Source: Paralvinella palmiformis
Lineage: Eukaryota > Annelida > Polychaeta > Terebellida > Alvinellidae
Length of the DNA stretch: 64,000 bases
Assembly (NCBI GenBank): GCA_025642065.1
Contig: JAODUP010000438.1
Coordinates: 265,500 to 329,499, forward strand
Direction: 5' to 3'
Shown: positions 1 through 13,294 of the stretch, one piece after another
Layout: every line of letters begins with the position of its first letter
How positions within the stretch are numbered: the first letter of the stretch is position 1
Translations under genes and position numbers: made by a program
The notes under the pieces: model-generated
Seen by the model: only the letters and a program-made list of their open reading frames with translations
Databases searched by the model: none
What the model was told of the DNA's origin: nothing

Positions 1-1462
1 TGATCGCACCACTAACATAATGTTAGTATTAGTATATTATTTTTAACTGCCATTTTAGTATATTCAACACAAAGGTGTATCGAGATGAATTATTTTCCCC
101 CTACATTTATATATTAATTTATGGCTGAACTGACGCAGGCATGCAGAAGCTGAAAAACTTCTCCAACCACACTCAAAGAATGGACTCTGTAATGAAGAAC
201 TATTAACCATTCCTAATGAGCTGTGTTGTTTATTGAGTATGCACTTTTAGAAAGTAAAACATTCTCTGTTTACCAATAATTAAGTATTATGTATAGCAAT
301 TGCAGACTTCTGAGGCATTATGACCCAATGTGACCCAATGTGACTACAGCATAACCACTTCAGTTTCCTAGGCATGGACCCTGAATTATATGCCTCAGAT
401 GTGATGGTGCACTAAGGTTAAATAAAGCAATCACAGATTCACCCCCTCCGATGTGACCAGCGCCAAGTATAAACAAAGCAGTTACTCTTTCACCTATTCC
501 CTGAAGCATGTTCTATTCATAGCCCCATTTTAATGCCTGGTGATTAATATGGTTTTTATCATATGTTTCTAGTAAAGTTTTGTAAGTATACTATTTGCTT
601 TCAAACCAGGAAGAACAAGATGAACTCTGTCATATTGTAGAGACAGAAATTGAAAAATTCAAGAAGGAAGAGAACCGCATTAAGTCTTACATCACAGAAA
701 ATGCAGCTGAGGTAGGGATTATTTACCAAATATTTGGAGGCCAAACATCTTTTTGATTCAGGACTTTACTTTTCATTGTGCAAATATTCTGTAATGTAAA
801 ATTATAATATTCTTGCACATATTTAACAAATATATCCATAGTTCTGTGATGTTTTTGATATTTAAAAAAATATTTATAGCCAATTGTTAACATAATAATA
901 ATAAAATCATAATAAAGGGCTGTTAATATGGAGAATATATTTGTGTTATAAACTGTGCAAGGTACTACCTTCAGAGTAGGTGTATCTTAAGACAGGTAGC
1001 CAGCAGAACCAGTTTTGTTGTACTCGTCTCTTAATGCAAGATATGAGTATTTATTTTATTTTTTCATTGGTCATTTAATAGGAAGTACTTGCCAAAATGC
1101 ACCCAAGTTTGAAGGAGATGGCAATGCAGAATAATGTTATGTCAAAGGTTAGTCATGCCATTTTTCCAACAGTATGAAAATTCCTATGAGTTTATCTATG
1201 TACACATTTTGAATGTAGATAAATCTCTAACACTCACAGATAATTAAGGGCTCATAGTTGAGTACTCACTCCAAAGATGTGGATGCTCAATTATAACATT
1301 GGGTAAAGTACTCTACTACAAAACTCCAGGTTAGGGTTTGAATCTAAGTCATACCTGTGTGCATGGGATGTTTTTCTAGGGAGTTACTCCTCAATCATAT
1401 CTCCCAGATTTGACCAGTGCAAAAGCTAAACAAAGAAATCACTCATTCACTCAATGTCTCTG

Positions 1463-1501
<39 letters not shown>

Positions 1502-2128
1502 TCTCAACAGGCTTTGAGCAGTGTTTCAGGCTAAACTTTGATCAAATATAGATGAATGTTCTCTTCAGGAAATAGAGTTCCACACAAAGGAGATAGCTGA
1601 GTTACAGGAACAGAATGAGGAGCTACAGGAAGGAGTTCAAAGACTTCTCCGAGATCCGAAGACCAACATAAGACAACAGATGTTTCCAGAATTCTTCCCC
1701 ACCAAAGAAAAGTAAGTATTAGTAGACATTTGCAAATGTGTGGCACAAGGACACATCCTAGAATGACTAAGATCACGTAAATGACTCAGAATACACAAAC
1801 ATTTACAGTTTTGTGTATTTTTAATAATAAATGTTCATGAAAATTAATTATATCCTAACGCCAACTGATATCCATATGAGTACATGTTTGTTTACAATTA
1901 CTCACTAAATAGACTTTGCCCAGCAATTAACAATGACACACTTTATATAAACCTAATATAGCATATTAGTAGTAAAACAATACGTTGTAGTTAGAATATT
2001 GCACTGAAAAGATCAATATCATGATTTCAATCCAAGTGATACCTCTGTTTGTGGGATATTTCTCTAGAGACTTATTCCTTAACTATCTGATCCAGGTGGG
2101 ACTATTGCTATGGTCAAATAACAGATTC

Positions 2129-2173
<45 letters not shown>

Positions 2174-2320
2174 TATATATATATATAAAGATCATTCTGT
2201 TGTATTTAAATGAATCATGAGCAGGTTTCATTGTTACATCTTTAAATGGGTGAGCACAGGCTATTGTAATCTTTATGAATTTCACTGAATTGCAATAGAA
2301 TGATGCCTTCCTATATATAC

Positions 2321-2359
<39 letters not shown>

Positions 2360-2828
2360 TAAATATATAAACAATTAATAAAAACTCAGTTATTAGCCCA
2401 ACTAGCATAACTAATTCTTGTTCAATTTCATAAACTGCTATAACTGTTTTTATTAAATAATATGAACTTAAAATATTTTGCTCATTCCTTTACATTTGTC
2501 TTACTAAACATTCAATGAAATTTAATATAATAATGTGATATTTATATCAAAGAAATACCTTAACAGTGTGATCAAATGCATTTATCATTCAACACACCAT
2601 GAAAACTTGTTGATTTTAACTTGAATAAAGTAGGTACACCATTTGAGTTTTCAGCAGCTTTAAAAAAATTCTTTTTAGAATCTTGTTTCCATCATTAAAA
2701 TAAACTGCACTTGTATTTTTAATGATTACTCTCCTAATCAACATTTTCCCTTTTGTGCAACTTTCAGATGTACACCAGACATGGATGTAATCCTTGACAT
2801 CCCAGTCCAAGAATCCCTACCAATATAA
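1..2828 (+). CDS. Coiled-coil protein gene, 3' part (partial at 5' end)
   Basis: Five exons join in frame: tentative 147-188, then 610-711, 1082-1147, 1569-1711 and 2768-2828 with stop TAA. All introns have GT/AG ends, and the phases agree (0,0,0,0,2). The joined C-terminal part is rich in Glu, Lys and Gln with few prolines and should form a long coiled coil. It then ends in a non-coil tail with FPEFFPTKEK and CTPDMDVILDIP and a C-terminus of QESLPI. The 5' exons lie beyond the left edge. The style recalls axonemal or basal-body coiled-coil proteins such as the DUF4515 group, but I cannot name it. It converges on TRPC4AP, whose stop is about 4 kb away. Exon structure is well supported; identity is not. 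Confidence 0.75.
147..188 (+). CDS. Tentative coiled-coil gene exon
   Basis: Reads KLKNFSNHTQRMDS in the phase needed by the next exon and is followed by a donor beginning GTAATG. The acceptor could be at 147 or at 139. The upstream pyrimidine tract is weak, so this exon is less certain than the next four. Confidence 0.45.
330..500 (+). mobile_element. tRNA-derived SINE, family A, 3' part
   Basis: Contains the family tail with gatgtgaccagcgccaag and then ataaacaaagcagt. The same tail occurs near 1420, 5560 and 41670. The tRNA-like head is not clear here. Confidence 0.5.
610..711 (+). CDS. Coiled-coil gene exon
   Basis: Thirty-four codons, starting EEQDELCHIVETEIEKF, after the acceptor AACCAG and before the donor GTAGGG. 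Charged heptad-like sequence. Confidence 0.8.
1082..1147 (+). CDS. Coiled-coil gene exon
   Basis: Twenty-two codons, EVLAKMHPSLKEMAMQNNV onward, between a TTTAATAG acceptor and a GTTAGT donor, phase 0 at both ends. Confidence 0.78.
1270..1465 (+). mobile_element. tRNA-derived SINE, family A
   Basis: Has a box-B-like stretch agggtttgaatctaag, a body with gtgcatgggatgtttttc, and the family tail gaccagtgcaaaagctaaac. It lies in the intron between coiled-coil gene exons and is followed by a CA microsatellite at 1467-1493. Confidence 0.6.
1569..1711 (+). CDS. Coiled-coil gene exon
   Basis: Forty-seven codons plus two bases. Contains the coil ELQEQNEELQEGVQRLL and then the conserved-looking FPEFFPTKE. 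Acceptor CTCTTCAG, donor GTAAGT. Confidence 0.8.
1975..2110 (+). mobile_element. Diverged SINE, family A
   Basis: Shares the body (tgtttgtgggatatttctct) with the copies at 1270 and 5430. It runs into AT dinucleotide repeats. Confidence 0.45.
2137..2360. repeat. AT dinucleotide tracts
   Basis: Two AT tracts (about 2137-2188 and 2316-2358) in the last intron of the coiled-coil gene. Confidence 0.9.
2768..2828 (+). CDS. Coiled-coil gene terminal exon
   Basis: Completes the split lysine codon and reads CTPDMDVILDIPVQESLPI then TAA. Acceptor ACTTTCAG. AATAAA lies just after the stop at about 2842 and could be the polyadenylation signal. Confidence 0.78.
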
Positions 2829-4780
2829 CTAGTCTGCGGAGCAATAAATAGTCTGACCTTTTCTTTATAGACATGTTACAAAGACCTCAGATTATCATTC
2901 TGTAATATGGTCTTAATGTAAAATGTAATTTATCAGATGATGTTAGTGCTTTATCTGTAAACATTTATATTAAAATGTTATTATATGGATCTGTGTCACC
3001 TAACAAAACCATTTACAATGTAATTCGGTGAAGGGACTTATTTGTAATGTTATGCAATAATTTGTGATATGGTCTATAACCATCTGGTGCCAATTGGTGT
3101 GTGTGTGTGTGTGTGTGAGACAATTACTTATCATTGTAACAATTTCAGTCAACCATACAATTACAATGTATTGATATTATTTTGTAATTACCTTTATGAT
3201 GAAGTTGAGACTTTCTCAGAAATCCTATTTATATATGGTTATACTATTATGATAAATATTATATATTAGAGTCTATTGAACTTACGCTATTAAATCTGCA
3301 TTGTATCTAATTAATCAGGACATAATCACTTATAGAAAATATATTCACAGGAGCACTCATGATCTGTTTTGAACTGCTAATGGCCATTTGTTGATACCGA
3401 CAATAATTTATGTTTGATCAATTTTTTAAATCTCATCAACTGAGATATGATAAATGATATTTATGTCTACCTATTCAGCTATTTGTAGTAAATATTTAAT
3501 TGCAATTCATAGTACCAGTTTTTCCTTTCTCCAGTTCTGCTTAATATTTACTTACTTGGTGACCATGTCTATATAATTACTGTTGCCCAGATGAGAAAGT
3601 CAATTGTCACTTTCCTTGACATCATACATGCTCTACGTTAGAATAGTTTATTTCATATTTGCATTCGTTTGGTCGATGTTTATTACTGCTTTGTTTCAGT
3701 AGAATAAAATGGCATCTTGAACGCAGCATAAAGTAGGATAATTTAATATATTGGTAATATTTTTTTAAATGTACTAGTAACAAGTGTTGTCACCTAATGA
3801 CAATATTTGCATTGTTACAACACAAATGTTGGTAAGTTTTCTTTCTATAATTTATTTTATTTTCCTCGCTGCATCACCATTAAGACGCAGGAGGTTTGCT
3901 TTGGTGATATTGGGTTTTAGATTTATCGCTGAAATCTCTATCTTTAAGTGAAGTTTATCATCAATTTTATTGTAAAACGATGCAATTTTGTCAATTATTT
4001 ATAATGTTTGTATGGGGGGTGGGGGGTGGGAAGAGAATTGAACCAATTTCTTTACACCTAAATTCACAGCACTTCAGTTGCCAATGATCACGTTACACTA
4101 GCAATCGGTGTTGCAGTTCTCAAGAGGCCAAAACTATTCACATTTTCTGGTGCTTTATGCTGAAGATCCAGCATTCTAGATTTTAAAACATTATGAAGTA
4201 CTTAGAAAAATCTATGTTCGGAATAATATTTTTAACTGTAACTATTACATTATCTATTTGAAAAAAAAGCTTTGTCTTCTATTTATTTGGTTGTTGATGT
4301 GTTTAATTATTGTTTGTGTAATAATACATTATTATCCGTCTTGAGAGACTATCACTTTCCACTGCTTCAGGTGCATTGTAATCGTTAAATATGTTTAGTT
4401 CTTTACGAGAGGTTCTCATCTCGTAAGTAAGCAAGTGAATTGTTTTTACAATATATTTTGTTTTAATTTTGCAATTATTCAATACGTGATCCGTCAGTAT
4501 ACTTTTTCTTTGACAGTACTTTGTCTATATAATAGTTATTATCGCGTCATATTAACTTATCTAATTTTTACAGAGAAATAACATATTTGTCTCTTTATGT
4601 CATTTTAAGCAATATTGTATGTTGGTGTTTACTATTTTGTTTTGCCATCCATAATGCAATATACTGGTGCATTAACTTTTTATTACTTAACTCAATAAAC
4701 AAAATAAAACTTAAACCCTTTGGTGTGACATAGTAATTGTTTGAATGCAGACATTTACATTTTAATAAGTTAGTACACAC
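2829..4780. other. Spacer, no gene seen
   Basis: AT-rich sequence between the convergent genes. It probably includes the 3' UTR of the coiled-coil gene. There is a GT tract at about 3099-3117 and a short G-run near 4014-4030. No coding exon or recognisable element was found. Confidence 0.5.
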
Positions 4781-4812
4781 AAAGATATATATATATATAT
4801 ATATATATATAT

Positions 4813-5040
4813 CCAAATGTGATAACACTCCTTTGAAAATGATATCTTTTGTAGAAAAAGATCACATTTATATATATAAAGTTGATTTTGCATGATCCGA
4901 AGTTTGAATTAAAAAATTACTATTTTAATGACACATCATTAAGCTTTTAATACTAGATAGGACAATACAGGTCAAAAATCCAAATGTGATAACACTCCTT
5001 TGAAAATGATAATCTTTTGTAGAAAAAGATCACATTTCAG
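4813..5040. repeat. Duplicated short hairpin unit
   Basis: A unit of about 55 bases that starts ccaaatgtgataacactcct and ends aaaagatcacattt occurs at 4814-4867 and again at 4980-5037, nearly identical. Within each copy the ends aaatgtgat and atcacattt are inverted repeats, so each could fold. The first copy sits directly after an AT tract (4785-4812). Confidence 0.8.
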
Positions 5041-5099
5041 TTATGTTTGTTATGTTATTTCAGTTATGTTATATTAACGCAAGAAATATGCAGAAAGCA

Positions 5100-6806
5100 G
5101 TCTCCACAGTAGATATCAAGCTCCAACAAGGTATAACTTATGCTACACTATTCAAATAGGGATCGAAGCTTACATATAAAAGATATAGGCCAACCTGAAC
5201 CATCACCTCACTTGTACCAAATGAACTATTCAGCAGATAATTCTGAACCAATAAATTAAAAATTTCCACATCCAATAAAAATAATAGACCAAATAATAAA
5301 CAGAACATTTTACTGGAGTAAAATATTCAAAATTAGCAAACTATTAATCAGAAATAAAAAGAAACTGTCTTCTTTGACAAATATCACACCGAAAATGGCA
5401 AGATATTAGTGTTCTGAACAACTGACATGATGTTCTAATGGTGCAGTTAGATAAAATACTGCGCTACAAATCAACAGGTTGTGCGACAATGAAACTCATA
5501 CCTGTGGTTGTGGGACATTTCTCTATGGATTCGCTCCATAGCATGTTCCGGTGCCAATGTGACCAGTGCCAAAGTTAAAAAAATATTTTATTGAAGAACC
5601 AGGTTTTCTTTCAAATGTATTTGGTTTCTCCCAAGATCCAAACACCAAAACTCGCTAAAAACTTTATTCAGCACAAAACATTTTCAACTCGCAATTTCAC
5701 ACCAAGTTTCATTCATGACCAACATTTACCCGACTTATCTCAACCAGTGGACAAGCTCATTTAAAAAATAACTTTTGGCTGCAAAATTAATTATTAAATA
5801 TTTGAATGAGCAACGAACTGCAATTAGACGAAATTGAAGAAATATGTCAACGCTATTCAAATCAAATAAATGACGGTCTGGAATGCGCGTGTATTACAAA
5901 CAAACATGTTAACCACAGAGCAAATTGCCTAGTCAATATTAAAACCAATGTGTGAAATTTATGTAATCTAATTAAAGAAGTACTGGTCAACAATCATTTA
6001 TGATTAAAAATAACCACACAGCTGAGATGAGGGAGTAGAACAAATAAAAACAAATTCAATGATTTTCACATTTTTATAGAAATCCATGAACGACCCGGAT
6101 ATACTTTTTTCTTCATGATGATTTTGTTTACATTTTATCATGTAAATATACAATGAGGTTACTCTCTATCGTGAAAAATGAGAAGACAAACCACAGCTAG
6201 GTCCTCGAGCACTTTTCAATTATGCAGTACGACTTATTAAAAATACCATTATTAATGCCAGATTCACTGTGCTCAAAAAACCTTACTTGAGAAGTGTAAC
6301 TCAGATAAACAAAACCAGAAGGCATATGGTAATAATAGATAATAATAGATCAGATTTAACTACCGAGGACATCTATGCAAAAATACCTATCACAGATCGG
6401 GTTCAGCAAATGATATCCTTTAAATAATTGCCATAGTAAATCAGCTGAAGTGAATTGGGAAATGTAAAGAAATACTGAAATGCAAAAATAAATCACCACC
6501 AACAGCTAGATAAACAAAACGGAGAAACAACTCGTGCCTCAATAGACAAACACACCATTTGTACATATAAATATAAAAACAACAGCCAATGAATCATGAC
6601 ATGCAACACAAGATGGTAGACAAATATTCAATACAAACACTCCAGTTTCTGCCACAATAAAACCAATCACTCATTCAGACAGCATGCACATAATAAAACC
6701 TATTTTGCTTCTAGGAAAAACCCAGCTCAGTCAAGTTAATAAAATGTTTCATTTAGTGTACATCTGAGGGCACCACGGTTGTTTGATTTCCAGCTGGCAG
6801 CACACA
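5100..6806. other. Spacer downstream of TRPC4AP
   Basis: AT-rich sequence with no supported exon. It must hold the 3' UTR of the - strand TRPC4AP gene (stop at 6807). A family A SINE lies at about 5430-5590. Confidence 0.45.
5430..5590 (+). mobile_element. tRNA-derived SINE, family A
   Basis: Head-like sequence gtgcagttagataaaatact, then the family body (tgtggttgtgggacatttct) and tail (gtgaccagtgccaaagttaa). Confidence 0.55.
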
Positions 6807-6926
6807 TCAGCTGTCTCTGAATGTGTCGGGTTCTAGGTAATAACAGACGGATGTTGGCAAATTGCGATCTTCGCTGACCATTGTGGCCACCGTCTGCTTC
6901 CAGTAGTCGAAACTAATACGAGAACT
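6807..6926 (-). CDS. TRPC4AP: TRPC4AP exon 19 (terminal)
   Basis: Thirty-nine codons and TGA. Reads SSRISFDYWKQTVATMVSED, matching the family C-terminus. The acceptor is a good pyrimidine tract ending CCAG. Confidence 0.92.
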   Translation of the reverse strand, partial: SSRISFDYWKQTVATMVSEDRNLPTSVCYYLEPDTFRDS

Positions 6927-9900
6927 CTGGAAAAGAAAGGAGATATCGAGTAAATTACCTATAATGTGATTAAAACAAAACACATTTCCATAATATGCTG
7001 CAGGGTAATCAACCAAGATTTAGATAAAATGCACCCAATGGTCCATGACCCTTCTAAAAATAGGTGAACGATTCACTGAAGTTCAGTAACTTCAGGTAAT
7101 TATTAAGTAAAATAGATATGGCAGAAAATAGATATTCTACTCCACACTTAAAACATCAAATAATAACATTTAAACTAAACTAATTTGCCGGCTGCTTTTA
7201 AGATCTACAGGAAAGAACACAACTATCCCAATGATTAAATACTAAATTAATTTCCTCAACTTATCCATAACAAAATTAATGGAACAATGTTTTATCTTGT
7301 TTGTAAATTCGATTCATAACAGATATTCAAAAAGTTGATTAGCTAACATGTTCCAGTTGGGAGTTGTTGCTATCATGAGAAATACGCTATTCACCAGTCA
7401 ATCAGACTATCATTGCTCCAATTACACTACTGAGAGAAGACACTCAACACAACCCCATCAGGATCACCAGAAATGTGTTAACAAAAACATAAGAATAATA
7501 CAATATGCAATACACTGGTCAAGTAGATCATCATATCTCCCATTACTCTACTAACCCAATCAGGATCACCGGATATGCATTAACAAAAAATGCACAAACG
7601 ATACATCCTGTGCAGACGTTAAAGGTAATATTTCATTACAAAGAATGGAACTGGAATACATGCACTTGAATAATACACCAATGGTTGTCTATGTTCAAGT
7701 ACCAATATTAGTACAGAGCATTTCATAACAGGCTAAAAATATTTGAGACTACATTTATTATTTGTTGATATCATGTCTTAACTAATATCCCGATTATCCA
7801 TAGATCAACCAGTGTCCCAGCAGAACCCAGTCTACATTATGACAACAATAAGCCTGAAGCATGATGACGTCAAAAACCAAAACAAACAAGCTGTGCTTTG
7901 CATTGTGAGATTTATAGGGGGGCCACTGAGCAATAATACCGTGATAACCCCGCCATTTTAACCTTAAACATCAATGTTCCGGATCTGTTATAATCATGCC
8001 AAAAACTAACTTCTGCGTACCGTTTAACTCTGCTTCGACACCGAAAAAGCTGGCACTGTTGAAAAATTATATTCCAAAACTGAAAATCAGATTATAACTA
8101 TATGTTGATCGTCTGTCATTGCTACTTTAGAAAATGATAGTAAAGTGTGGTATTCAACATTGTAAACCATAGTACAATAATATTAACTGCACATAACAAA
8201 AACTGTTAAAATGTAGTGTTCATAGTAAATCACACTAAAATTACATTTAACGAAAAGAAGAATAGAGTCCAGTACATTGGTAAATTTAATTTATTATTTA
8301 TGGATATAATAATATAGTAAATTACACTTTATTTACCAATTTTTTTATCTATGATCTGATGGATAATACTATTGGTAAATTACACTTTATTTGCACCTTT
8401 CACTGTTTCAGCCAATCCTTACACTGACACTGTAATTATAAAAATTTGACTCGCAGATTGTCATTTCAAATTAAAACTACCCAATGCTTGCTTTCTCAGC
8501 ATTTCATCCCGCAGCCAACACATGCCAACTTAAATGTTTATATTGCTTTCTAGTGGCATGACAATACGGTACGCAGGAGTTAGTTTTTGGCATGATTATA
8601 ACAGATCCAGAACATTGACGTTTAAGGTTAAAATGGCGGGATTATCACTCAGCAGACCCTCTATAAATCCTACAATGCAAAGCAGCTGGTTTGTTTTGGT
8701 TTTTGACGTCATCATGTAATGGGTCTATTACCAGACAGTACTAATAAGTACGTTGTACAAAACCAAAAAACATGTAATATGTTCAGAAAACAATAGCAAG
8801 AGGCAAGACCAACATACAGCTAAATATAGATAACAGCGTAGAGTTCAAACAAACATAGTTCAAATTCCAACATTAACATGAAAAATAATAATAATTATTA
8901 TTATTATTGAATGCATGATTTAATTCCAGTTGATTTACATAACAAACCATCATTCACAAAAATTTTATATTTCAAAACTTTACTTCCTAACCAGAAATTG
9001 AATTATACCTTTTTTATAAAGATTTAAAAACGTGGTCCACCAACAGAAGCGATACACAATCCATACAATTACCTTCTCCAGAGCACTGCAGTCTTTGTCC
9101 TTGTGTAGGTAGTGATCTTGCCAGAAGACGAGCAAGTCGTGGAAGTTTCTCATGATGGTCAAGTTACTGGTACAGATACCCGTCTGTGTTGTCTCCATGG
9201 TCAGTGCTCTAAGATAGTGAGCTAACTGATTCTTTTGGCTGGCAAACATCAGAAACACCAGAGTTGTGTTCAAACAACTGACATTCTCCTGAAAAAACAC
9301 CATCATCATGTTTTAGCTTCTACGTGTATATTTAATGTTTAACTGAATTGTGTTATCTGTGTCACAGAGTAACATCTCATTGTGACTCCTTGGATTGCAA
9401 ATGAAGGTAGCTTTATCTGAATCTACCAACTAATCTTTCAGATACCGATCATGATGCTGCTATAAACTTAGTATATGACAGGACAAAATACATTATAGCA
9501 GATTTTGCTCTGACAACTGTCTGTTAGAACCTGTAAACCTCCTCACAATAATGCTAAAATTAACTTGTCCATACACAAATGAATAAGAACACTCATTAAA
9601 CCTTACCAGAAAGTCTTTTTAATGAATCTATAAAGACTGGTGTGAGCTGTACAAATAAAAAATAGCTTTTGGTACCCTGTAATAATAGAGCTATGTTCAC
9701 AAGATTATAACACTTTTAATCACACCAGCTTGGAACCAAGCTATCAAAATAAATTGATAGCTTGGTTCAGAGCACTGGAAAACCGGAAAATTTATTTATT
9801 CATTAGCTCTGTTGAACACAGATAACGACCCTCACCAAACATCATTCAATTTGTTTTCAGGGGTTCCTTATATTTATTCTTCTTCTACCCAGTACGGTAA

Positions 9901-12900
9901 TATTAAACCATTACCCTTTTCCCAAACCACATCAGTAATATAAAAACATTCTTGTCGTCATTGCTAAAATCTTTCAATCTTTGCGTATGTAAATTTCACT
10001 CATATATGATATAATTTGCAAAACAAATTTCCCCATAACCATAATTTCAATCTAGCAAACAAAACTGAAAGTCGGAATACACAGGCAATAATACATAAAT
10101 AGACAATCTTATGCAAGCTCGAATTCTTGTAAATATAATTATATTTATTACATACACCTGTTACTATACACTGAATGGCTTCTGCTAATAATGACATTTT
10201 ATTGAATATATATTGTTATTAATTTGATTAATTAAAAGGATTACATAACACATGCCTTTCTTCTAATTTTGTATATAGAGCTCTTCTTGTACATTATTTC
10301 TAGATCAATATATAACTGTGCCACTCAAAAATTAATAAATTTTGCATCATTATCAGATTTCTATAGTTCTGTTTATGTAATTATTCAGAAATTAGTAAAT
10401 ACTTTCAACAGTCAATAAAAACTAACATACCTGTGTAAGATTCTGGACATTGATGAGGTTAATTAATTTCCTAAGGTAATCCAGTTGTGTCTCAAATTTA
10501 CTAACGTGCATCAGTAGACAGTTCTCAGATAGAGCGTAATCTGTAGAAGAAGACATTGATACGTGTAATAAGCAACACGAACCTGGTAAATAATATGTGT
10601 AGGTATAATTGTGATTGAAAATAACTATGTCTATATTACACTTATATCAAAATTTAGCTAATGTGGAATTATTCAGTTGTAAATAAAAAAAAACAGTTTG
10701 CATATCGATGACCTGTGACCCGTACTCCGATGTCAATATGGACCATGATGGCAAACATAAAAAAATTACCATCACAAGTTCTCGGAAGTTAGTCTAAACC
10801 TATATACAGTAGGCCCCCATTATACTGCGGTCCATTTTAACACAAAATCAGATACAACACGGTCAGACCTTGGACCCCGATTCATGGAATCCATGAGAGA
10901 GCGTTTTTACGCGAAATGGCATGAAATCTGCAACTGACAAATAAAAATTTTACAGTTTATAATTCGCACATAAAAGAGCACAGCAAACGGCCACAACTTA
11001 CCCACAGATAGATGTACTGATCACAAACTTAATTACAAACAACTTTGGATCAATCAGCCAAACAAACAGCCCAATCACAACTTGTACACTATTTCTGTCG
11101 TATGAATATCACCAATCCAACATGGCTGTTACTTTTCGCACAATTCTCCAGAAACATTTTATTTTCCACACAAACACTGAGGTAACATTTATATTTAAGT
11201 CAACAAAAGATTAAACAATTAATGGGAACATTTATTAAATAAACAGTTGTGTGTAATCTTCAAGGATGGCACAAAATGAGGTGCATACATGGACTCCCTA
11301 TTATCACCCACCCTGACAGTGCTCTGTCTTGCTTTGCAATCCACATATACTGCAGTCGACAGATTCTGGACCCCAATAACTGCATTATAACAGGGGTCTA
11401 CTGTATCTGTTTAGTTCAGCACATCACTTTTATACCTGTACAGTAAATATTGTTTCAGTATTGCATGGCAACAATTGATGGCCTTGACTGCAATGCAGTG
11501 GACAATGTACAATGCTTGTACAATAATCCTTACAGCCCTACCTTTGTACTGTGGTTGTGTGACAGTCAAGTGATCCAGAGAAAGTATTAAAGCTCTGATG
11601 AACATGTTGGAATCAACAAGGTTCTTGTTGATTGAGGTGATAAATTTTTCCATCTGTAATTTAGCAAAGACAAACAATTTTCACTAAAGTTCTTTCAAGA
11701 TACATTAGAATAAAAGGTATTTTAAAACTAATAGCTTTAAATAATTATTGTCATCACGATCTGAAGTGGATGCACTTCAAACAGTTTACACATATATAAA
11801 CATTCATATCTAGGTTAATGGTAATGCCCATGAACACATGTCCATGTTGATGTTAACTCACCCTGGCCTGTGTATTTAGCACCTTAGCAAATTCCCTAAA
11901 AGCCTCTATATTAAACTTGACTAGTTCTCCTAAAAGGTCAAAGCTACTCTGTAATATCTCCTTTGGTCTAACATCATGATCTACGATATTGCTGGCTATG
12001 TGCTGGAAGAAAAACATATCACATTTCAATCAAGCCAAAGATTATATTGTTATCAAAAACATATTTTATAATTTTTTCAAGAAATGACAAATAGTAAAGT
12101 TAAAATTTGAAGTTCACTTAATTTTATGTGTTATTAAAACAAAATATTAACTGGCAAAAATTACCAGAAGAATGCCACGAACTGGACACAAATCGGTAAC
12201 CAAGGGAGTGAGTAGTGTTGAATAACACATTAGTACAAAAAGGTGATATAATGTCCCCTACTTTTAGTCAACATTTACACCCTGTCAGGGGATAGATTGT
12301 GCCAGTCTTAAACACTCAAACCAATCCTGGGGGGAGGATCCATACAAGAAACCTCTACATCTACATTAAACATCTATAGTATTGCTTAAACTCACCTGAA
12401 GTAAACCTTTCTTCAGCAGAAACACCTGATCACAGAATGAAGTACTACCACGTAGATAGCTTTCTACAGCTCGAGCCAACCAGAAACGAAATGTTGAGGC
12501 AGTCGGTTCTTTCTTCATAACTTCAACAATCTTCGTCAGCAAACCCTTGCTACCCTGACACATGAGATTTCTTAAAACAAAAAAACAGAATAGAGTTATC
12601 AGTAACTACTTTTTATCTCACAAATAGAATTTGTCATAATCGATTAACCTCCTTTGACACAAACACACATGCACGCACACACACAGAGAGAATGAGAGAG
12701 AGAGAGAGAAAACCGGATACTAACTTGTTGACTCTGTCTAAGCCATCTGTTTCTAATGGTCCAGCCATGGCTGAAATCATTGAAGCATACACCATCAATT
12801 AATCATACATTTTGTCACCCAGTTCACTGATACACGAACCCACCCATAGCAATACTGGGCTGGGGGGCAAACCATTAACAATTATCACGGCTTAAATCTA

Positions 12901-13258
12901 CCTAACAGACAAACACAATTGGTAACAAACATTAAACTAAATTTCCTCGTTTCAGAATAGCTTTTACTTACGTCAGGTATCTGATGTCATATTACATAAT
13001 CAAAGTCAGCATCAAACTTACCATTTATCTTCTTCACTTCATTTAGTTCAGACTTGGTGAGCAACAAATGTTTATAACTGAAATTAAACATCAAATATAT
13101 AATAATATTAATAGTCATAAAAAATAAATAACAAATGGATTTGTTAAATGGGGTTTCACCTTTATAAGAGAATAAAATTCCATGACTTCTTGATACTGCC
13201 CATCATTTATCACATACTGTATTATTAATCCTTCTAATACTTGAACATAAATTTGATA

Positions 13259-13294
<36 letters not shown>

